Of a stretch of 64,000 nucleotides of DNA, positions 1 through 8,832 are shown in pieces. The stretch covers positions 53,398 to 117,397 of the forward strand of contig JAXMBX010000008.1 of assembly GCA_046349635.1 (NCBI GenBank), written 5' to 3'. The notes under the pieces are model-generated. The model saw only the letters and a program-made list of their open reading frames with translations. It did not search any database and was not told where the DNA came from. The first letter of the stretch is position 1; each line of letters begins with the position of its first letter. The DNA comes from JAXMBX01 sp046349635. Lineage in GTDB: Bacteria > Planctomycetota > Planctomycetia > Planctomycetales > Planctomycetaceae. A program made the translations under genes and the position numbers.

Positions 1-633
1 GGAGACCGTCCCTCGGGGTCGGGTCGCTCTTCCGGATCAGGTCGCCCCGGGGGTAAGCCACGGCTGGAAGGAAAATTCTCCGCCAAGAAGAAGCACAACA
101 AACCCTGGCTCTCGACCTCTCTGCTCAATCTGAAAAACCTGGGACAGAACCGGTTTGCATTTGAAGCCCCCGAGTGTGCCATCGAACGGGATCTCGATCT
201 GGCCGAGGTCCGGGACATGATCCTCCGCGACGAACAGGAGATCGCCCGCGACGAACTCCTGTATCTCGTCGCCGATTGCCGGGGCTTTCTAGAAGCCTAT
301 TGCGTCATGGCCGAACAGGCCCTCGAAGAAGGGGATATCGCACTCGCCAAGGGACACTTCGGCTTCGCCTACGAAAACGGTCTCGACGCCCTCCCCCGCG
401 GCTTCAAGGGATCCCTCCCCTCTAAGGAAGGATATAACTCCCACTTCTTCCACGCTGGTCGCGGCCTCGCCCGCTGCCTGATCGCCAAGGGAGACCTCAA
501 AAAAGGGCGCGAGGTGCTGGAACAACTCCGCCGCTTCGATCCGGAGGAGCCACAGACGCTGGACCTTATCGCGCAACTCAAGGAGCGGATTGCGCAGAAG
601 AACGCCTCCAAACCGCCACAGGCCGACTCGTGA
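1..633 (+). CDS. TPR-like hypothetical protein, 3' part
   Basis: The reading frame is open from the first base of the window to the TGA at 631-633, so the start lies upstream. The visible part has a Gly/Ser/Arg-rich stretch, then a basic segment, then about 140 residues of helical sequence. The helical part contains pairs resembling tetratricopeptide units (ALEEGDIALAKGHFGFAYE, and GRGLARCLIAKGDLKKGREVLEQL). TPR units usually mediate protein-protein contacts; nothing here indicates an enzymatic role. Its stop codon is one base from the ATG of the glycerate kinase gene, so the two are probably co-transcribed and translationally coupled. The function is unknown. Confidence 0.7.
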   Translation, partial: GDRPSGSGRSSGSGRPGGKPRLEGKFSAKKKHNKPWLSTSLLNLKNLGQNRFAFEAPECAIERDLDLAEVRDMILRDEQEIARDELLYLVADCRGFLEAYCVMAEQALEEGDIALAKGHFGFAYENGLDALPRGFKGSLPSKEGYNSHFFHAGRGLARCLIAKGDLKKGREVLEQLRRFDPEEPQTLDLIAQLKERIAQKNASKPPQADS

Positions 634-634
634 T

Positions 635-1999
635 ATGGCGACTCCTCCACTGAAGCAGCAGGCGCGGGACATCTGGCAGGCGGGAGTCAATGCCGTCCTC
701 CCGCTGCAACTGCTTCAACCGGTCGTGCGAAAAAAGGACCGGACGCTTACTATCGCCGGACAATCCTTTAATCTCGACCGCATCGGAAAAATCCTCGTCG
801 TGGGCGGGGGCAAAGCTGGCGGAGGCATGGCCGCCGCTTTCGAAAACTTGCTCGGCCCGAAACTGGTCCAGGAAAAAGTCCACGGCTGGGTTAACGTCCC
901 CGCGGATTGCGTCCAGCCGCTCGAAAACATTCACCTGCACGCAGCCCGCCCCGCCGGTGTCAACGAACCGACCCCGGAAGGAGTGACCGGAACCGAACAG
1001 ATTCTGAAACTCGTCTCGGAAGCGCAGCCGCAGGATGTGTGCATCGTCCTCCTCTCCGGTGGGGGAAGCGCCCTCCTGCCTGCCCCTGTCCCGGAAGTCC
1101 CGTTGGCCGACAAACAAAAACTGACCCGATTTCTGATGCACGCCGGCGCCGATATCCGCCAGTTGAACCGCGTCCGCACGCAGATGTCACGCATCAAAGG
1201 GGGTGGCCTCGCTCGCACCTGTCATGCCGGAAATCTGATCGCGCTCATCATCTCCGATGTCATCGGCGATCCGCTCGACATCATCGCCTCCGGCCCCACC
1301 GTCCCCGACAGCGGAACACCGCAGCAAGCCCTCGACATCCTGCGGCAATTCGGCGCACAACCCCCCGCCGTTCCAGAAAGTATGTTTGTTTATCTGCAAC
1401 AGAAGTTGATGGAGCAGCATGTATCGACGGCCCCTTCCTGCACCGTGTTGAACCGGATCGTTGGAAACAACGCCACGGCATTGGAAGCGGCGACACAACG
1501 GGCACGGCTGCTTGGCTATCGCGTGATCTCTCTCGGATCGGAAAACACGGGGACCGCCGATCATGCCGGCCGGGATCTTGCCCACCGCTGTCGCGAAATC
1601 CAGGCGAACCTGCAACCAAACGATCCGCCGGTCTGCCTCCTCAGCGGTGGCGAACCGACGGTGACGCTCACCCCCACGTCTCAACCCCGTAAAGGGGGAC
1701 GAAACCAGCAACTTGTTCTCTCCGCCCTGACGGAATTCTGGCAGACGGGTCTGGAGGGAATCGCTCTTCTCTCCGGCGGGACCGATGGAGAAGATGGCCC
1801 CACCGATGCGGCCGGGGCAATCCTGGATCAGGAACTGTGGCGAACCGCGGTCGCCAGCCAAACCGACCCCCGTCCTTCTCTCGCCATCCAGAATGCCTAC
1901 CACTACTTCGAGCCTCTCAATGGATTGCTGAAATGCGGCCCGACGCACACGAATGTCATGGACCTTCGCGTCGCACTGATTCATCCCCAGCGTGCATGA
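635..1999 (+). CDS. Glycerate 2-kinase, DUF4147/MOFRL type
   Basis: Predicted to phosphorylate D-glycerate to 2-phosphoglycerate in the cytoplasm, feeding glyoxylate or hydroxypyruvate carbon into glycolysis. The 454-residue protein has the expected two parts. The N-terminal DUF4147 domain carries GGGKAGGGMA around residues 57-66, with Lys60 at the position of the family's catalytic lysine, and ISDVIGDPLDIIASGPT. The C-terminal MOFRL domain carries LLSGGEPTVTL and LLSGGTDGEDGPTDAAGA. The ATG at 635 is chosen because it follows the upstream stop by one base and the protein then begins as family members do; an in-frame ATG at 590 would overlap the previous gene by 44 bases. It converges on the DUF1549/DUF1553 gene with 13 bases between. 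Confidence 0.9.
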   Translation: MATPPLKQQARDIWQAGVNAVLPLQLLQPVVRKKDRTLTIAGQSFNLDRIGKILVVGGGKAGGGMAAAFENLLGPKLVQEKVHGWVNVPADCVQPLENIHLHAARPAGVNEPTPEGVTGTEQILKLVSEAQPQDVCIVLLSGGGSALLPAPVPEVPLADKQKLTRFLMHAGADIRQLNRVRTQMSRIKGGGLARTCHAGNLIALIISDVIGDPLDIIASGPTVPDSGTPQQALDILRQFGAQPPAVPESMFVYLQQKLMEQHVSTAPSCTVLNRIVGNNATALEAATQRARLLGYRVISLGSENTGTADHAGRDLAHRCREIQANLQPNDPPVCLLSGGEPTVTLTPTSQPRKGGRNQQLVLSALTEFWQTGLEGIALLSGGTDGEDGPTDAAGAILDQELWRTAVASQTDPRPSLAIQNAYHYFEPLNGLLKCGPTHTNVMDLRVALIHPQRA

Positions 2000-2012
2000 T
2001 GCTGCAACGAGG

Positions 2013-4838
2013 TCAATCCACAAACAGAAACTCGTTCGACATTAACAGCGCCTGGACATATTCCTCCCACACGGTGAGCGGAGTATTCTCTTTCTTGTCC
2101 TGATCGGCGGGTGGAGATTTTTCTCGCTGCAGGAATGTCCGCGCCAGCGTAAGCTCACCCTCATCCGGAGCACGGTTGTAAAGCCGCTGGTACAGGAATG
2201 CCACCTGAGGCCCCAGTTCGCTTCTCCCCTGGTCCTGCGCAAGTTTCGCGAGCGCCTGGGTCTGCTCCCGCAGAAACGGACTGTTCATGAAGAACAGCGC
2301 CTGCTGCGGCACGGTCGTCTGATAGCGTGCGGCGGCGGTCGCATCAGGCGGCGCGAAGTCAAACGCACGCAGCGTCCCGGGGAACTTCTGCCGATCCACG
2401 AAGCCATACACGCTCCGTCGTTTTGAATAAGGCGGCCTGAACAGGTCGACCGATGGCCCACCTCGCTTCTCGTCCAGATTGCCGGCGACAAACAACAACG
2501 AATCGCGCAACGCCTCCCAATCGAGACGCCGACGATTCGCGTGCGAGAGAAGGCGATTCTCAGGATCTTTTTCATGATCCTGCATGTTTCCCCCGGACTG
2601 CTGTTGGTACGTCGCAGACAACAGAATCAACCGGTGCAATTTCTTGATTGACCAACCCTGCGCCATAAACTCCGACGCCAGAAAATCGAGCAATTCCGGA
2701 TGGGTCGGCGGTTCGCCGCGCACGCCGAAATCTCCCGGAGTTCGCACCAACCCCTGCCCAAAGTGCTGCTGCCACACCCGGTTCACCAGCACGCGCGCCG
2801 TGAGAGGGTTATCGGGTGAAGCAATGGCCTGCGCAAGTTCCAGCCGTCCGCTTCCTTGAGCGAACGGTTTTCGCTCACCACGACACAATAGTGCGGGAAA
2901 CTGCCGAGGCACGAGTTCTCCCGGGTTACTGGAATTGCCACGAATGAAAACGTGCGCGGGGCGAAGGGCGGGGAGATCCGTCAAAATCAATGCGTGCGGC
3001 GCGGCCCCGGCGGTTCCGATCCAGTCTTCCACCAGTCGCTGCTGCTCGTGATACACATTCTGTTGCGACGCATCCACAAAGAAATAATCTTCCAGTTCCT
3101 CGTACGGAATCCGCACCGGCCCCTCGGGGTCATCCAGGATCTTCCGGATCTCTCCCCAGGCGGGATCCTGACCTGAATGGCCGTCCGCTTCACGGAACAA
3201 TTCGCCGTAAGTGTGAGCCAGATCGACCAAGGATGTCGGCGGCTTCTGACGCAGCCGCTGCAGGAGCATGGAATTGATCCGTTTCGGATCTCCTGAATCA
3301 TCCGTCCAATGGGTGATCAGTCCCCCGGCCTGCGCAGCGAACGCTCCCGGTTTTATTTGCGCGAAAGCGTGCCACGGCGCCATTACCGGATGATGTTGTT
3401 TGCGCGTCTGATCGAGAAACCGCACCCACCTTTGAATGAGAACGGGATTCAAATCCTTCTTCAGATCCACCAGGAACATCACCGGATTGAAATTCGGCTG
3501 CAACGTCTCGTTCTGCCCTGCCCGCAAATATTCCCCAGCCTGATCCCGCGCCTGCTTCGAGATCCGGGCATGCTCCGTCTTCAGAAACGTGTCGAATTTC
3601 TCGCCCCGGGTGTGCAACTCCTTGAGATATGCCGCATAGGGAGCGGACTCGTCGGGACGCAGAATCAACGGCGCCGTCCGGGGTTCGACTGAATTCGCGA
3701 ACACACCATACAGCGAATAGTAGTCCCGCGTCGGGATCGGATCGTACTTATGATCGTGGCATCGTGCACAGGTCACAGTCAGTCCCTGCAACCCTCGCAT
3801 GACCACGTCGATCCGGTCATCGATAATGTCCGGCTGACTGTTGAGGAATCGTTGACCGAGAGTGAGAAATCCCATCGCCGCCAGTGAACGGGGATCATCG
3901 TCATGTGGGAGTTGATCCGCCGCCAGTTGTTCCAGGAGAAACCGGTTGTAAGGCAAATCCTCGTTGAATGCCCGAATGACATAGTCACGGTAGGTCCAAG
4001 CCGTCGGATACACCGGGTTGTCCTTTAGCCGCACGTAACCCTTGGTATCGGAATAGCGCGCCACATCCAGCCAGTAGCGCCCCCACCGCTCCCCATATCG
4101 AGGGGAAGCCAGCAGCCGATCGACGAGATCGGAGAACGCCTGTGGCGAAGAATCCGATTCAAACGCGCGGACCTCTTCCGGAGTGGGAGGGAGCCCGTGC
4201 AGGTCAAACGTCACCCGTCGGATCAGCGTCCGTCGGTCTGCTTGAGGCGCGGGAACAAGTTGCTGCGATTCCAGCTTCGCCAGGACCCAGCGGTCAATCG
4301 GCGAAATTCCCCAACCGCGGTTTTTGACCGCAGGCGGTTCCTGACGTTCCACGGGTTGCAACGACCAATGCGGCTTTTTTGCCGTTTCATGAGCAGACGG
4401 TTTGGAAGAAGCCGGAATCTCCTTCGGCCACGCAGCGCCCGATTTGATCCACGAAGTCAGTACCGCCACTTCCTGATCCGGAAGTTTCTCCTGCGGAGGC
4501 ATCTTCGTCGGACCGTCATACCGGATCGCCCCCAGCATCAGACTCTCGTCCGGATGCTCCGCCTCGAAGATCGGACCATTGTCACCTCCCGCCAGAAACG
4601 CGGCGGCAGAATCGAGCCGCAAACCCCCTTTTTGTTTGGCCGAACCATGACAGCTTTGACAACGCGCCACCAGGATCGGACGGACGTGTCGTTCAAAGAA
4701 TTCAGTGGCCTGCCGTTCCTCCTGCGAAGCGCGCGGCTGATGCCCTGCGACAACCGGTGGCGCTGCGACAACCGGTGACGAATCACCACTGGTCAGCAGA
4801 ACCCAAAAAAAGGCAGGGAAAAACCGCACGGACGGCAT
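2013..4838 (-). CDS. Secreted DUF1549/DUF1553 protein with N-terminal PSCyt1 cytochrome domain
   Basis: A 941-residue planctomycete-type protein with a hydrophobic export signal in the first 26 residues. It has a PSCyt1-like c-type cytochrome segment with the heme-binding motif CQSCH at residues 60-64, followed by KMPP and a W-I-K-S-G-A-A-W run typical of that domain. The DUF1549 domain follows, with a second CxxCH motif at residues 357-361 (CARCHDHKYDP). The C-terminal third is DUF1553 (NPLTARVLVNRVWQQHFG, TPGDFGVRGEPPTHPELLDWL-like sequence, ALFFMNSPF). The family is abundant in Planctomycetes and its function is unknown; the CxxCH motifs suggest covalent heme and electron transfer outside the cytoplasm. 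No DUF1501 partner is directly adjacent, unlike the copy at 6446. Confidence 0.9.
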   Translation of the reverse strand: MPSVRFFPAFFWVLLTSGDSSPVVAAPPVVAGHQPRASQEERQATEFFERHVRPILVARCQSCHGSAKQKGGLRLDSAAAFLAGGDNGPIFEAEHPDESLMLGAIRYDGPTKMPPQEKLPDQEVAVLTSWIKSGAAWPKEIPASSKPSAHETAKKPHWSLQPVERQEPPAVKNRGWGISPIDRWVLAKLESQQLVPAPQADRRTLIRRVTFDLHGLPPTPEEVRAFESDSSPQAFSDLVDRLLASPRYGERWGRYWLDVARYSDTKGYVRLKDNPVYPTAWTYRDYVIRAFNEDLPYNRFLLEQLAADQLPHDDDPRSLAAMGFLTLGQRFLNSQPDIIDDRIDVVMRGLQGLTVTCARCHDHKYDPIPTRDYYSLYGVFANSVEPRTAPLILRPDESAPYAAYLKELHTRGEKFDTFLKTEHARISKQARDQAGEYLRAGQNETLQPNFNPVMFLVDLKKDLNPVLIQRWVRFLDQTRKQHHPVMAPWHAFAQIKPGAFAAQAGGLITHWTDDSGDPKRINSMLLQRLRQKPPTSLVDLAHTYGELFREADGHSGQDPAWGEIRKILDDPEGPVRIPYEELEDYFFVDASQQNVYHEQQRLVEDWIGTAGAAPHALILTDLPALRPAHVFIRGNSSNPGELVPRQFPALLCRGERKPFAQGSGRLELAQAIASPDNPLTARVLVNRVWQQHFGQGLVRTPGDFGVRGEPPTHPELLDFLASEFMAQGWSIKKLHRLILLSATYQQQSGGNMQDHEKDPENRLLSHANRRRLDWEALRDSLLFVAGNLDEKRGGPSVDLFRPPYSKRRSVYGFVDRQKFPGTLRAFDFAPPDATAAARYQTTVPQQALFFMNSPFLREQTQALAKLAQDQGRSELGPQVAFLYQRLYNRAPDEGELTLARTFLQREKSPPADQDKKENTPLTVWEEYVQALLMSNEFLFVD

Positions 4839-5140
4839 GGTGCTTTTCAGGTTGGAGAGGAGTTGGGGCTGGTCTCTCCAGTGTAGCGGTTCGGATTGCG
4901 AGGGTCAGTTGGATTCCGACGAAAAGCAGCCTTCCCGACGTCCGATTCCGCCGGGTTATGGCAAATTCATAGGGAGAAACAGCCGGTTCCGGGAAGGGTC
5001 CGAATTGACATCAAATTCCGCCGATGCGAGACTGGATTAAGGTCAAAAACTGTCCCCCCCGATGCCTGCCTGTTGTGCGGCGGCCTGCCGCTCGCGCCCG
5101 CCTGATTAGAATTTCCTCCCCCGAGAGAGAAGGACGCTCG
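4839..5140 (+). other. Divergent intergenic region
   Basis: 302 bases between the divergent DUF1549/DUF1553 gene and the propeller operon. A TTGACA at 5005-5010 has no good -10 element at the right distance. TAGAAT at 5107-5112 is a plausible -10 for the operon starting at 5141, but its -35 is poor. A purine-rich stretch at about 5123-5133 serves as ribosome binding site for the ATG at 5141. I see no gene or RNA here. Confidence 0.4.
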
Positions 5141-6430
5141 ATGTCACGTGTTTTGCAACTCTCTGTCTGGTCCCTCCTGGCGACGGTTTTCTTCTGCGCG
5201 GAGGGAGCACGGGGAGAGAACTGGCCGCAATGGCGCGGGCCGACGAACAACGGCTTGTCTACCGAAAAGAATATGCCCACCGAATGGGCTCCCGACAAAA
5301 ACATCGCCTGGAAACTGGCAATGCCGGGACAGGGGGGTTCGACTCCTTGCCTGTGGGGAGATCGCCTCTTTCTGACATCCGCGGAGGGGGACGACCTCGT
5401 CGTCTGGTGCGTCAGCACCGAGGGAAAGAAACTGTGGGACTATAAACTCGCTACCGGAAACAAAAAGGCTCGCGGTGATGAAGGAAATCTCGCCAGCCCC
5501 TCCCCCTCCACCGACGGGAAATACGTCTGGGCGATGGTCGGCACAGGCGATCTCGCCTGTTTTGATTTCGACGGCAAGGTGATCTGGAAAACGAATTTGC
5601 AGGATCGCTACGGGAAGTTCATCATTCAATTCGGCATGTCTTCCACACCGGTATTGGATGGCGACCGCCTGTATCTGCAACTGATTCACGGTGACGGGAA
5701 GCCTGAGACCCGCGAAGCACTGGTTCTCTGTCTCGACAAGATGACCGGTTCGGAGATCTGGAAGCAGGGACGCCCCAGCGAGGCACACACCGAGAACGAA
5801 CACTCCTATGCCTCCCCCATCATGTATCGCGATGAGAAGCAGGCCTTCTTCCTCACGCATGGCGCCGATTACATCGTTGCCCACGACCTGGCCGATGGGC
5901 ATGAACTCTGGCGTAGCGGTGGATTGCATTCTCCCGCTCGCTACGATCCGACCCTTCGACTCGTCGCCTCTCCCGCCTGCGTCCCGGGGTTGATCATCGT
6001 CCCCTCCGCTAAGAAGGGACAGTTGCTCGCCATCGTTCCCGGAGGCAAGGGAGACATCACCGACAACAAGGAATTCAAGGTCTGGACCTATCCCACGACC
6101 CCCGATGTCCCCTCCCCGTTGATCGTCGATGATCTCGTATTCCTCTGCCGAGAGAATGGCAACCTGATCTGCCTGGAGCGGAGCAATGGCAAGGAAGTCT
6201 ATCAGAAGCGCACGCATGCCGATCGTTATCGGGCATCCCCGGTCTATTGCGACGGAAAGATCTATTTGACGTCGCGGGACGGAACGGTCTCGGTCTGCAA
6301 GGCCAGCCGCGAATTCGAACTCCTTGCGACAAACAAGCTGGCGGAGGACATCTCCGCGTCTCCCGTGTTTGCGAATGGACGCATCTATCTGCGGAGCTTC
6401 CAATCCTTGTGGGCGATTGGGACCAAATAA
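5141..6430 (+). CDS. Exported PQQ-type beta-propeller repeat protein
   Basis: A 429-residue protein with a signal peptide (basic MSR, hydrophobic core, cleavage near EGARG-E). The mature protein opens with NWPQWRGPTNNGLS, the usual start of PQQ-like propeller proteins in planctomycetes. Repeated blades with W-x-x-x-aromatic and D-x-x-G patterns follow (KLWDYKLATG, IWKTNLQDRYG, LWRSGGLHSP, ISASPVFANGRIYLRS). Family members such as BamB act as scaffolds and many others are quinoprotein dehydrogenase-like; no catalytic residues can be assigned here. The ATG at 5141 is chosen over an in-frame ATG at 5024 because of the ribosome binding site and the immediate signal peptide. It is the first gene of an operon with DUF1549/DUF1553 (gap 15) and two DUF1501 genes. 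Confidence 0.88.
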   Translation: MSRVLQLSVWSLLATVFFCAEGARGENWPQWRGPTNNGLSTEKNMPTEWAPDKNIAWKLAMPGQGGSTPCLWGDRLFLTSAEGDDLVVWCVSTEGKKLWDYKLATGNKKARGDEGNLASPSPSTDGKYVWAMVGTGDLACFDFDGKVIWKTNLQDRYGKFIIQFGMSSTPVLDGDRLYLQLIHGDGKPETREALVLCLDKMTGSEIWKQGRPSEAHTENEHSYASPIMYRDEKQAFFLTHGADYIVAHDLADGHELWRSGGLHSPARYDPTLRLVASPACVPGLIIVPSAKKGQLLAIVPGGKGDITDNKEFKVWTYPTTPDVPSPLIVDDLVFLCRENGNLICLERSNGKEVYQKRTHADRYRASPVYCDGKIYLTSRDGTVSVCKASREFELLATNKLAEDISASPVFANGRIYLRSFQSLWAIGTK

Positions 6431-6445
6431 CAAGCGGAGCGGACG

Positions 6446-8776
6446 ATGCCTCGTCAACAACAGACAACCAGGCCCAGCCGAATCCTGACGGGAGGAATGC
6501 TCCTGTTGCTGGTTCCCGTGTTGTTGTGTCTCGCTGCCGAGCCGGCCCCTACGAAAAAAGAATCCCCTCCTCCGGCACAACCCGCCGCCGATCCGATGCA
6601 GGAATTCGACCGTGATCCGACTCCCAAGGATCTGCAGCATTGGTCGTTTCGGCCCCGGGGAATCCAGACGCCCCCGGTTCCCAAAGAGCAGATGGAATGG
6701 GTGAAAACGCCCGTCGATGCCTTCATCCTGCAAAAGCTGCAAGCGAAGAAGTTGAAACCATCGCCGGCTGCGGAGCCGCGCGTCTGGCTGCGGCGGGTCT
6801 ATTTCGATCTGATCGGTCTCCCCCCTACGCAGGCAGAAGTGGAAGCCTTTGAGAAAGATTCTTCCCAGACCGCTCGCGAGCGCGTCGTGGAACGTCTTCT
6901 CGCCGACCCAGGCTACGGTATCCGCTGGGGACGGCACTGGCTCGACGTCGTTCGCTACGCGGACACCAACGGCTACGAACGGGACGGGGACAAGCCCCAC
7001 GTTTGGCGCTACCGGGACTGGGTCATTGATTCCCTCAACAAGGACTTGCCGTTCGATCAATTCCTGACCCTGCAACTCGCCGGGGATGAAGTCGAACACC
7101 CCACCGCGGAGACCATGGTCGCCGCGACCTTTCTCCGGCTGGGGACGTGGGACGATGAGCCCGCCGACCCGCTCGTCGATCGGTACGAACAATTGGACGA
7201 CATCGTGAAGTCTGTCTCGGCCTCGTTCATGGGAATGACATTGAGCTGCGCACGGTGTCACAACCATAAGTTCGAGCCTCTCTCCCAGATGGACTATACC
7301 GGGATGCTCGCTTTCTTCGAGCCTCTCAAGCGTCCGCAGAATCACCGCACGGACCTGGACATTCCGATCGGCACGCCACAGGAAATCGCCGTTTTCCAAC
7401 AGGCCCAGTCCCGGTACGAAGCCGCCTTGAAGGAAATTGAAAAGCAGATCCAGGATCTGAAGCACGTCGTAGACGAGCGCTTCCTGACAAATGGCCGCAC
7501 CTCACTCCCTCCGGATGTCTGGGCCGCCTTCAAGGTCGCAAAGAAACTCCGCAACGCGGATCAGAAGAAACTGACCGAACCGGCACAAAAGAAGTTCGAT
7601 GAAGAACTACAAGCCTCCTGGACGAACGTGGAGAAACAGCAGTTGAAGGCGTTTGAAGCGGCTCTGGCGGCGGTCAAGCAGGCCTCTCCGCCGCAACTCC
7701 CGCGCGGTTATCTCTGGACGGAAAACAACCCCGTTCCGGAGACAAAAATCTTCAAGCGCGGGAACCCGGCAACACCCGCCGGACCGATGCATCCCCGTGT
7801 TCCCAAGGTCCTGCAGACCGTTGCCTGGGAGCCGATGACGCCGAATGTGGAAGTGAAAACCACCCGCCGCCGCCTCTCTCTCGCCCATTGGCTGACAAAT
7901 CCCCAGCATCCTCTCACCAGCCGCGTCATCGCCAACCGCATCTGGCAGGGACATTTCGGTGAGGGGCTGGCTCGTACCGAAAATGATTTCGGAGTCATGG
8001 GAACACCCCCCACGCATCCGGAACTCCTCGACTGGCTCGCCCAATACCTGATCGATCACAAGTGGAGCTTGAAGGAACTCCATCGGGTCATCGTCCTCAG
8101 CAATACGTATCAACAGGCCAGTCGCCAACGCGAAGACCTCACCGAAGAAGATCCCGAAAACGAGCTCCTCGGTCGCTTCCCTTATCGCCGGATGGAAGCG
8201 GAACAGATCCGCGATACTCTGCTCCTCGCCAATGGGCGATTGAATCCGCAGATGGGAGGTCCTGGTGTCTATCCCCCCATCCCCGCCGAGGTTCTCGCCA
8301 GCCAATCCAAACCCGGGCTGGGCTGGGGAAAGTCCGATGAAGTCCAAGCTTCCCGCCGTTCAATTTATATCCACGTCAAACGCTCTCTGCTGGTGCCGAT
8401 GTTCGAACTCATGGACCTTCCCGACACCACGGCCCCCTGCGAACAGCGGAACATCTCCACGATCCCGACTCAGGCCCTGACGCTCCTTAACAGCGAATTC
8501 ATGAACGATGCCGCCGAGCATTTTGCGGCCCGGATCATCAAAGACGGCAAAGGGAGCGTCGAGGAGGAAGTGAAACGTGCCTATTGGCTGGCCCTCAGCC
8601 GCCAACCCACGGATGACGAACTGAAGCTCTCCGTCGAATTTGTGAACAAGCAACGCACCCGGATCGTGGAAGAGACCAAGGCCAAGCCTCCCACGCCAGA
8701 AGAATTGAATCAGAAGACCATGCAGGCTTTTTGTCTCGTGATCTTCAATTTGAATGAATTCGTGTATCTCGATTAG
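6446..8776 (+). CDS. Secreted DUF1549/DUF1553 protein lacking a PSCyt1 domain
   Basis: A 776-residue protein with an N-terminal hydrophobic export segment (about residues 14-31) and a Pro/Lys-rich linker. DUF1549 begins near residue 90 (VDAFILQKLQ, RVYFDLIGLPPT, YADTNGYERDG) and includes CARCHNHKFEP with CxxCH at residues 268-272. A helical, Lys/Gln-rich insert of about 100 residues follows, then DUF1553 (NPQHPLTSRVIANRIWQGHFG, NEFVYLD at the end). Unlike the 941-residue paralogue at 2013-4838 it has no N-terminal CxxCH domain. It is followed by two DUF1501 genes, the standard partner arrangement in planctomycetes. The function is unknown; the protein is probably extracytoplasmic. Confidence 0.9.
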   Translation: MPRQQQTTRPSRILTGGMLLLLVPVLLCLAAEPAPTKKESPPPAQPAADPMQEFDRDPTPKDLQHWSFRPRGIQTPPVPKEQMEWVKTPVDAFILQKLQAKKLKPSPAAEPRVWLRRVYFDLIGLPPTQAEVEAFEKDSSQTARERVVERLLADPGYGIRWGRHWLDVVRYADTNGYERDGDKPHVWRYRDWVIDSLNKDLPFDQFLTLQLAGDEVEHPTAETMVAATFLRLGTWDDEPADPLVDRYEQLDDIVKSVSASFMGMTLSCARCHNHKFEPLSQMDYTGMLAFFEPLKRPQNHRTDLDIPIGTPQEIAVFQQAQSRYEAALKEIEKQIQDLKHVVDERFLTNGRTSLPPDVWAAFKVAKKLRNADQKKLTEPAQKKFDEELQASWTNVEKQQLKAFEAALAAVKQASPPQLPRGYLWTENNPVPETKIFKRGNPATPAGPMHPRVPKVLQTVAWEPMTPNVEVKTTRRRLSLAHWLTNPQHPLTSRVIANRIWQGHFGEGLARTENDFGVMGTPPTHPELLDWLAQYLIDHKWSLKELHRVIVLSNTYQQASRQREDLTEEDPENELLGRFPYRRMEAEQIRDTLLLANGRLNPQMGGPGVYPPIPAEVLASQSKPGLGWGKSDEVQASRRSIYIHVKRSLLVPMFELMDLPDTTAPCEQRNISTIPTQALTLLNSEFMNDAAEHFAARIIKDGKGSVEEEVKRAYWLALSRQPTDDELKLSVEFVNKQRTRIVEETKAKPPTPEELNQKTMQAFCLVIFNLNEFVYLD

Positions 8777-8832
8777 CTCGCAACATCTGTAACAGTGTGA
8801 CCTCCAACCGGATTTTGTGAGAAGGTGTGGTT

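Noticed and set aside
5005..5010. Perfect TTGACA before the propeller operon as a promoter
   Set aside because: No acceptable -10 element 16-18 bases downstream.
5145..5152. CACGTG at the start of the propeller gene as a second parS
   Set aside because: Flanking bases do not fit the parS arms.
5144..7465. Minus-strand frame of 773 codons across the propeller and DUF1549 genes
   Set aside because: Both plus-strand genes have clear family motifs; the antisense frame is a product of codon bias.
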